The notes under the pieces: generated by a model | Databases searched by the model: none | Told to the model about the DNA's origin: nothing | Seen by the model: the letters and a program-made list of their open reading frames with translations, nothing else | Program-made: the position numbers and the translations under genes | Origin: Podocnemis expansa | Lineage: Eukaryota; Chordata; Testudines; Podocnemididae | DNA: 64,000 nucleotides | Assembly (NCBI GenBank): GCA_007922195.1 | Contig: ML681989.1 | Location: 47,624,451-47,688,450, forward strand | Reading direction: 5' to 3' | In this document: piece by piece, positions 58,806 to 64,000 of the stretch | Position numbering within the stretch: position 1 is the stretch's first letter | How the letters are laid out: each line of letters opens with the position of its first letter

Positions 58806-58853
58806 CAGTGTGGAACATGATTTACACCACTAGAAGGATTGCTGAACAACCAG
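58806..58853 (-). CDS. CFAP47: Exon of the CFAP47-like gene (first well-supported one)
   Basis: This 48-nt minus-strand exon has acceptor TGTTCTAAATGTTGCAG and a strong donor, GTAAGTTTT. One base completes a previous codon, then WLFSNPSSGVNHVPH, leaving TG, which joins the T of exon 52712-52781. An alternative acceptor 12 nt downstream would keep the same frame. Short exons are less certain, but the donor and phase match are good. Confidence 0.55.
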
Positions 58854-59570
58854 CTGCAACATTTAGAACAGACTTAGATGCACACTCTTGACAACATACA
58901 GTATTATGTGGATGTATCATGATTATCCAAAATACAGAAGCACTATGAGAGTTTTCTTTCAATTGGTATGTAATTTTCAACTGCTCTTTCAAAGAAAGAT
59001 GGAAATAAACAAAGAAACAACCTGAAGTTTTTCATAACTAAAAGTGAAATACACAACACAAATAGTAATTAAGTTTTAAATTAGTGGTTTCATGCTAGAA
59101 TTGTTACAATAAACTTAACCGCAGTAGAGCAATGCAAAGGACTGTCCTTTTTATCACATCACAAGAAATCTGCCAACATTCCATGATGATGCTAGCTACT
59201 CATATAATCACACCAGTTTCCTATTTTGAAGTGAGAGATTGCTTTTCAGTTCAAAAAGACACTGTGAATAAATAAATAAATAATAATAAACCTTCTGACT
59301 GAAAGTATTTTCCTAATGTTATTACATGTAACACCTAAATATATGATACCAAAAGAATAGAAAAATACATTTTCTCTGTTTTTTCCCCAAATTTATTTAC
59401 TTGGCATACTTGAAAGTCCTTTGCATATAGTAAGTTTCAATTGTTTTCATAATATAGGCAGTCAATTTGAATGCATCTTTCCTCTGTTTGAATGGGTCTT
59501 TCACATCGCAACAAGGAATTAAAAAAATATATAAAATAGAAAATTCTGACTGCCCAGCTATACAACTTAC

Positions 59571-59602
59571 AAGAGATTCAGAAGCAGGTGCAGACCCAGA
59601 AA
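59571..59602 (-). CDS. Candidate exon of the CFAP47-like gene
   Basis: This 32-nt minus-strand piece has donor GTAAGTTG and acceptor ACTCAGTCAG. It would encode FLGLHLLLNL plus TT, in the right phase for exon 58806-58853 (TT plus C gives phenylalanine). Support is only splice sites and phase; the acceptor has little polypyrimidine. Another acceptor 4 nt upstream is possible. Confidence 0.3.
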
Positions 59603-59639
59603 CTGACTGAGTTTTATGATTTCAAGCAGGCTTATCCAG

Positions 59640-60237
59640 TGTGACCAGCAGTCAGTACTCACCACCTGACGGGGGCCTCCTGATGGTATTATAGCCAATT
59701 AGCTCAAGTGAGCACATCCTGTACAGTCTGTGCTCCCTCTCTTCTTGTCAGTTGCTGAACACTGTGACTGAGCCCCTGTCTGTATTCTCCCCTTCTGGGA
59801 GAGGTTCTACCACCTCAGCTCAGTCACTTCACCATCAGCAGTAAGCCCTGTCCTGTTGCAGCTCTGGTTTAGTGGAGGTGCGAGGGACCCTGGCCCAGGG
59901 ACCCTATGTCCAGCAACATCTGCCCCATTTGTTCCCTCCACTCCTCAACTGATTCCGCTGGCCACTGCTCTGGCTTTTCTACCCTTCTATCAGGTCCCTG
60001 GTGCCTTACAGAGCCCCAGCAGTCAGCCACTGTGCTGTCCTGGATGCTGAATCCTTCAGCCAGCTGAGAATCCAGTCTTTTCTCCCTGGGATCCTGGGAG
60101 CTAATGCCCTTATTCTGGCTTTAAAACTCCCTTTTATACAGGACTCCTAATAGTTTCTCAAGCCGTTCTTGCCTGTTGGCTGTTCTTCCAAGGCCTTAAT
60201 CCCTTCCTAGCCTGGGTGGGGCAATCACCCCATCACA
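59640..60237 (-). mobile_element. Probable LTR on the minus strand
   Basis: On the minus strand it starts TGTGATGGGGTG (60237) and ends GCTGGTCACA (59640), the TG...CA form. It has a TATA box CTGTATAAAAGGGAG near 60142-60128. It is GC-rich compared with the intron. Flanking bases do not give a clear duplication, so exact borders or a larger element remain possible. Confidence 0.5.
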
Positions 60238-61004
60238 CTCCCTCTCATACTGTCATTTTTAGAATCTGAGTTTCAATCAATGATCATAAAACTTAGAAAA
60301 AAAATAACTGGTTATTTTTACCTTTGTCTAGCCAGACACAGCGTATATTACTGTGATGAAAACTATTACAGGCATTTCACAATTATGACTGTTGTGCATA
60401 CCTTTGTGTGTTTGTGGTGGCTTACTCGCTAGGAGATGAGATCAAAGTGGAGCTGTTAGAGGAATTCATTATTAATAGGATAAGGCATTCTACCTGTGCA
60501 ATTCTTAGGCAACCCACTGTTTTTCTTGTTGGACTAAGAGCTGTCCTTCAGCACAGGCCACCAAAACAGATCTTCCACACCTGTAGAAGCACTACAGCAA
60601 TGAATTATTAGCATTACAACAATCTGATATGATTTACTGAATTAACTTTAAGACAATTTATATTTTGGTCATTTACAAGGCATCAAAGGAGGGTTAAATT
60701 TGGAGAGATGCTGTTAACAGAAAGTAAAGTATCAGGAAAGAAATTTCTCGTTCTGTTGCACATCTTCTCTTCTTATGCATTATTCATGGGAAGAAGTGAA
60801 CAGTGAACTCCAGTAGTAGGAGCAAAAAGATAAAACAGAGTTTAATTATTTTAGAAGAGGAGGCAGGAATGAAAATTCCCTCTACCGAAAGCAAAAACTT
60901 TATAAACTAAGGAGTTACATGAGAACCAACCCAGAAGCACTTTTCCACCAATGGATGCTTCTGAAAAGGAATGAAAATGTACTTTGCAAGTCTTCCCTAT
61001 ATGA
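60238..61004. other. Intron, nothing recognised
   Basis: A+T-rich intron with no recognised element. Confidence 0.4.
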
Positions 61005-61012
61005 GTCTCACA

Positions 61013-61538
61013 CAAGGCTGTCCTTGAGGGGGGTGAGGGGGCAATCGCCCCTGGCCCCGTGGTTATGTAGGACCCGCGCTGTCCTGCCATGAGCAAGGCA
61101 CCTCTGGGCTCACACTACTGCCCCACAGAGCCATGCTGTCCTCTGCCCCCCTCCCCACTGCTTTCCATCTGGAGCCGAAGGAAGCGAACGGCAAGGGGGA
61201 GCACAAAACCAGCCTCTGATCTGAGCGGGCTCACCCTGCCCCCGGGGCAGGGAACAGCTGGCCCCATGGGCAGAGTGGACCAGCCTAGAGGCGAGGCTCC
61301 ACTCTCTCACCCCTTCCATGGGCTGGTTGTTCCACCCTGGGGGTAGGGAAGGCTGGCCCAGAGGTGAGTGGGAGAGTAAAGCCTGGACCCCAGACCAGCC
61401 CGCTCCACTCCAGGGAGCAGAATGGCAGCTGGCTCAGGAGAAGAGTGGGAGCCAGCCTCTGGGCCACCTCACCTCACCCCACTCCCCCAGCATGGGCCCC
61501 CACAGGCTGATTGCTCCAGGCCCCTAGGGGTGGCCCTG
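61013..61538. mobile_element. hAT-like MITE, 526 bp, perfect 8-bp duplication
   Basis: Starts CAAGGCTGTCCTTGAG and ends GGGGTGGCCCTG, roughly inverted. It is flanked by GTCTCACA at 61005-61012 and 61539-61546. The GC-rich body with GGGGCAATCGCCCC near 61038-61052 is typical of a turtle hAT MITE family. The open frames inside are incidental. Confidence 0.88.
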
Positions 61539-61546
61539 GTCTCACA

Positions 61547-63579
61547 TTTCCTTCCACTCGAGTAGCTCTAAGGCTTCTATGAATAGTTTCTAGGTGCCTA
61601 GCATGCCAATTTTTGTGGGACTTTTACATCTTACATGCAGCAACTTTGAGGCTCTAAGACCTTGGCATCTGGCATACAATGAGATGAGCAGGGTACAAAG
61701 CACATATGTACATCAGGTGCTTGAGATGTATCTTTAGAGACCACGTAGTGCCCACTTATGTCACTATTTTCAAAGAGTTACAATAAATGACTATTTCAGA
61801 AGAACTGTAGAACGAGGAACTTTCTTTGAATGAAAAGGTTTCTGGAGTTATAAGTATAACCTTTGCCTCAAGAGAAGCTTGTGGCTGGCCTTTCTAGTTG
61901 TCATTACCTCCAAAAGTCAGTGTTTGCAATTAGTTTCTCTACGCTTACCAAAGCCTTCTGTTGACAGGCAATTGCCACCCCATTAAGGCATGTAGGACAA
62001 ACCTAACTCACCTTTCCAGGAACAAAGAACTGGCCTAATGGAGGACTCTTGAGTGAGTTACTTCCCTTCCTTTGGCCAGCTTGGAGCCATGGAAAGGTAA
62101 TGCTCACTGACTCAGGATATGAATGAGTCCATATAAGGACACTGTTTGTAACTTGACCCTGGGGGGTGGGGGCAGGGAGGGAAGCCCCAGAGGAGAGAAG
62201 GAACATTATAAAAAGGGGAGACATTTGCCAGTCTCTCTCCCACTTCCATCTACAAATACTACCAGAGAATTCAAGTGCTGACCAAAGGGGAGAGCCTGAC
62301 TAAGAAGAAGCCATCTGACCTGTGGTGAGAATCACCTAAATTTTAAGGTTCCTAAAAGCACCAGCCTCAGTCACTCAGGGTCATTCTGGATACAGGAAGG
62401 AATTTCTGATTTACCCTTCTGTAATCTCAAGAAGGTGCAGCTTCCTTAGTAGTGGAAGCCTTATGGGTCTGCTTGGGCACAGCCTACCTAAAACTCCTAG
62501 AACTTTAATGTGGAGCCAGTATGCCCTGTGTGTGGAGCAAGAAAGGGGTGGAAGGAGACATAGGGAGAAAGCCTTTCCCACCTTTCAGAGTCTGAGGCCC
62601 ATTCCGTGGCAGAGTATCGTTGCTGATCAAAAGGCACAATTCCCATTCCATTATTACCTGAAATCTGAGCCCCTTCCCCTGGCAGAATGTGAGTCCTTAG
62701 GCTAAAACTCAGATCCAGCTCTTCTGGATTGCAGTTACAACTCTTCAGGGAAGGGTGGGGACTCACCATACAAGCCCAAATGCCCTATATCTTGGCAATA
62801 CGAAAACAGGCTGGAAACATGCAGAGCATAGTTCACCCTCTGTAGAGCTTGCAAATGTTACCTCATGCAGGGAATGCTGCTTAATGAACTTGGTGCTGTG
62901 TTTGCAAAATGGCTGAGTGGTGGCAGAGGAGTCCAGAGGGCAGTACTGCAGCAAAAAAATACACAAATCAGCATGCTGCTATTTATCCAATCCAGGTGAG
63001 AAGAAAGAAGATTAAGTCACAACTGCACACAAACAAATAAAAATGGTTCTAAAACAAAATGGTCAGGAGAAACTGAATCATTAACTGAAGCAGAAAATAT
63101 AGTGGCCTGAGCTATAGGACAGACTTTAGTCTTGAAACCTCCAACAACACTGGACTAATTCAGAATTTCCTGGGAGGGAGGGACATTAGCCTGTAATGAA
63201 TGAACAGAGAAGTTGATCAAGAGAAAGGCATAGCAATCACATAGATAAAGAGCTCCCCAGCAAATAACTCAAATGCAATAGCCAGATTATTAGCTGTGAA
63301 GAAGCTCTCTGCCTTGTGCCAGGAAAGTTACACAGCTATTTTGCCAAGGATGAGAAAAGAAAGATCATGAGACACTTGACCCATTCAATTTTAAGAATTT
63401 ATGCTGCAGAAATGGAGATGGATAAAAAATATCCATAGTCTGAGGCTGACATAGAAATTGACAGGAGTACACTGAGAGGGACTATAAGGATGCCAGCTAA
63501 TGCTCTGAGTCAGAAGTGGAGGTCCGGAATAAGTTGAACCTAATTGAACTATGGATAGACAGGTTAAACTTAGGTAAGA
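61547..63579. other. Intron, mixed composition
   Basis: GC is higher than in most of the intron. A TATA-like ATTATAAAAAGGGG lies near 62207 and could belong to a promoter of a retroelement, but no matching ends were found. No exon or coding domain was confirmed. Confidence 0.3.
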
Positions 63580-63765
63580 CAAACACTATATAGGATTCTG
63601 TTTTAACTCTTTTCCTCAGTACAGTGTTCCCACTGACAAATAAATACAACTTTGTTCTGAAAAAGCTGTTTCTGTGTCATGGCACATTCATTCTACCACA
63701 GGCTCCGAAACTAAAAGGGCTTACAGGTATACCACCCAGCTGAGCCTGTCAAGTTAACACAGTTG
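63580..63765 (+). promoter_or_regulatory. Possible LTR promoter to primer-site region
   Basis: ACTATATAGG (63583), then AATAAATAC (63639) about 55 bp later, then a stretch ending GTTAACACA (63760), followed by GTTGGTAACCAGAGG. This spacing resembles TATA, R and U5 of an LTR followed by a primer-binding site. The left end is not identified and the sequence runs to the window edge, so it is a tentative reading. Confidence 0.3.
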
Positions 63766-64000
63766 GTAACCAGAGGAGATGCAGCTCAGAGATGCTGTCC
63801 AGTGGTGGTAAGGACAGGTAGTTTCATCCCACATGAGGAGCACACAACCAGGCTTTGTCACTTGCAGATGCACCCAAAAGGTACTGAAAGTGCAACTTAC
63901 CCCCTGACAACTATACAGAAAGACTGTTCGGAAAGAAAGGGTAGTGGCTTGAATATTTTCTTGTTAAACTGGCTACAAATCTTTTCAGTGTCAAACACAA
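63766..64000. other. Window edge, nothing recognised
   Basis: Sequence following the possible LTR. No ORF or known leader was recognised. Confidence 0.3.

Noticed and set aside
60317..60345. Minus-strand candidate exon upstream of 59571-59602
   Set aside because: The open frame leaves one base and does not fit the next candidate; the donor GTAAAA is weak.

Overview
The window reads as intronic vertebrate DNA, very probably from a turtle. The reasons are: several old CR1-type LINEs on both strands, Penelope-like elements (PLEs) with GIY-YIG endonuclease remnants, two DIRS-type retrotransposons, solo LTRs, and hAT-like and Harbinger-like MITEs of the sorts common in turtle genomes. Overall codon openness is poor and A+T is high. 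There is no bacterial-style gene organisation. Species cannot be settled from sequence alone.

Host gene: six short exons on the minus strand, hidden between the repeats, join in a single consistent reading frame. In transcript order they are 58806-58853, 52712-52781, 51968-51998 (a 31-nt micro-exon), 24080-24177, 6052-6227 and 3643-3750, and a weaker seventh lies at 59571-59602. All have AG acceptors and GT donors and every splice phase fits. The encoded peptide resembles the axonemal protein CFAP47. The gene continues beyond both ends of what is seen here.

Layout: 1-2965 is a minus-strand CR1 split by a hAT-type MITE and an LTR-like insertion. 8093-8653 is a solo LTR with a GCATG duplication. 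10650-11870 and 15770-16230 are plus-strand CR1 pieces. 16830-20960 is a decayed minus-strand DIRS element with inverted terminal repeats. 25735-27060 is a minus-strand PLE split by a Harbinger-type MITE. 27060-28560 is a minus-strand L3/CR1-like LINE. 28662-29489 is a minus-strand solo LTR that itself holds a MITE. 31861-32401 is a hAT-type MITE. 33170-41100 is the better preserved DIRS element (tyrosine recombinase, RNase H, RT, Gag), interrupted by a 1.46-kb PLE foldback (36849-38310, 12-bp target duplication) and by a hAT-type MITE (39489-40056, 8-bp duplication). 42045-43800 is a plus-strand PLE with RT and endonuclease remnants. 48076-49897 is a near-palindrome of a non-LTR retrotransposon centred on a 10-N assembly gap. 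50080-51330 is a plus-strand CR1 5' part. More MITEs, a probable minus-strand LTR (59640-60237) and a possible LTR (about 63580-63765) fill the rest.

The most interesting recurring structure is a hammerhead-ribozyme-like fold at the PLE 3' ends. It has a CUGANGA core, a GUGGGA/UCCCAC-type stem, GAAA, a palindromic AGCU and a GCAU/AUGC outer stem. It occurs at least ten times, and five of the loci are inverted pairs, so they carry the motif on both strands.
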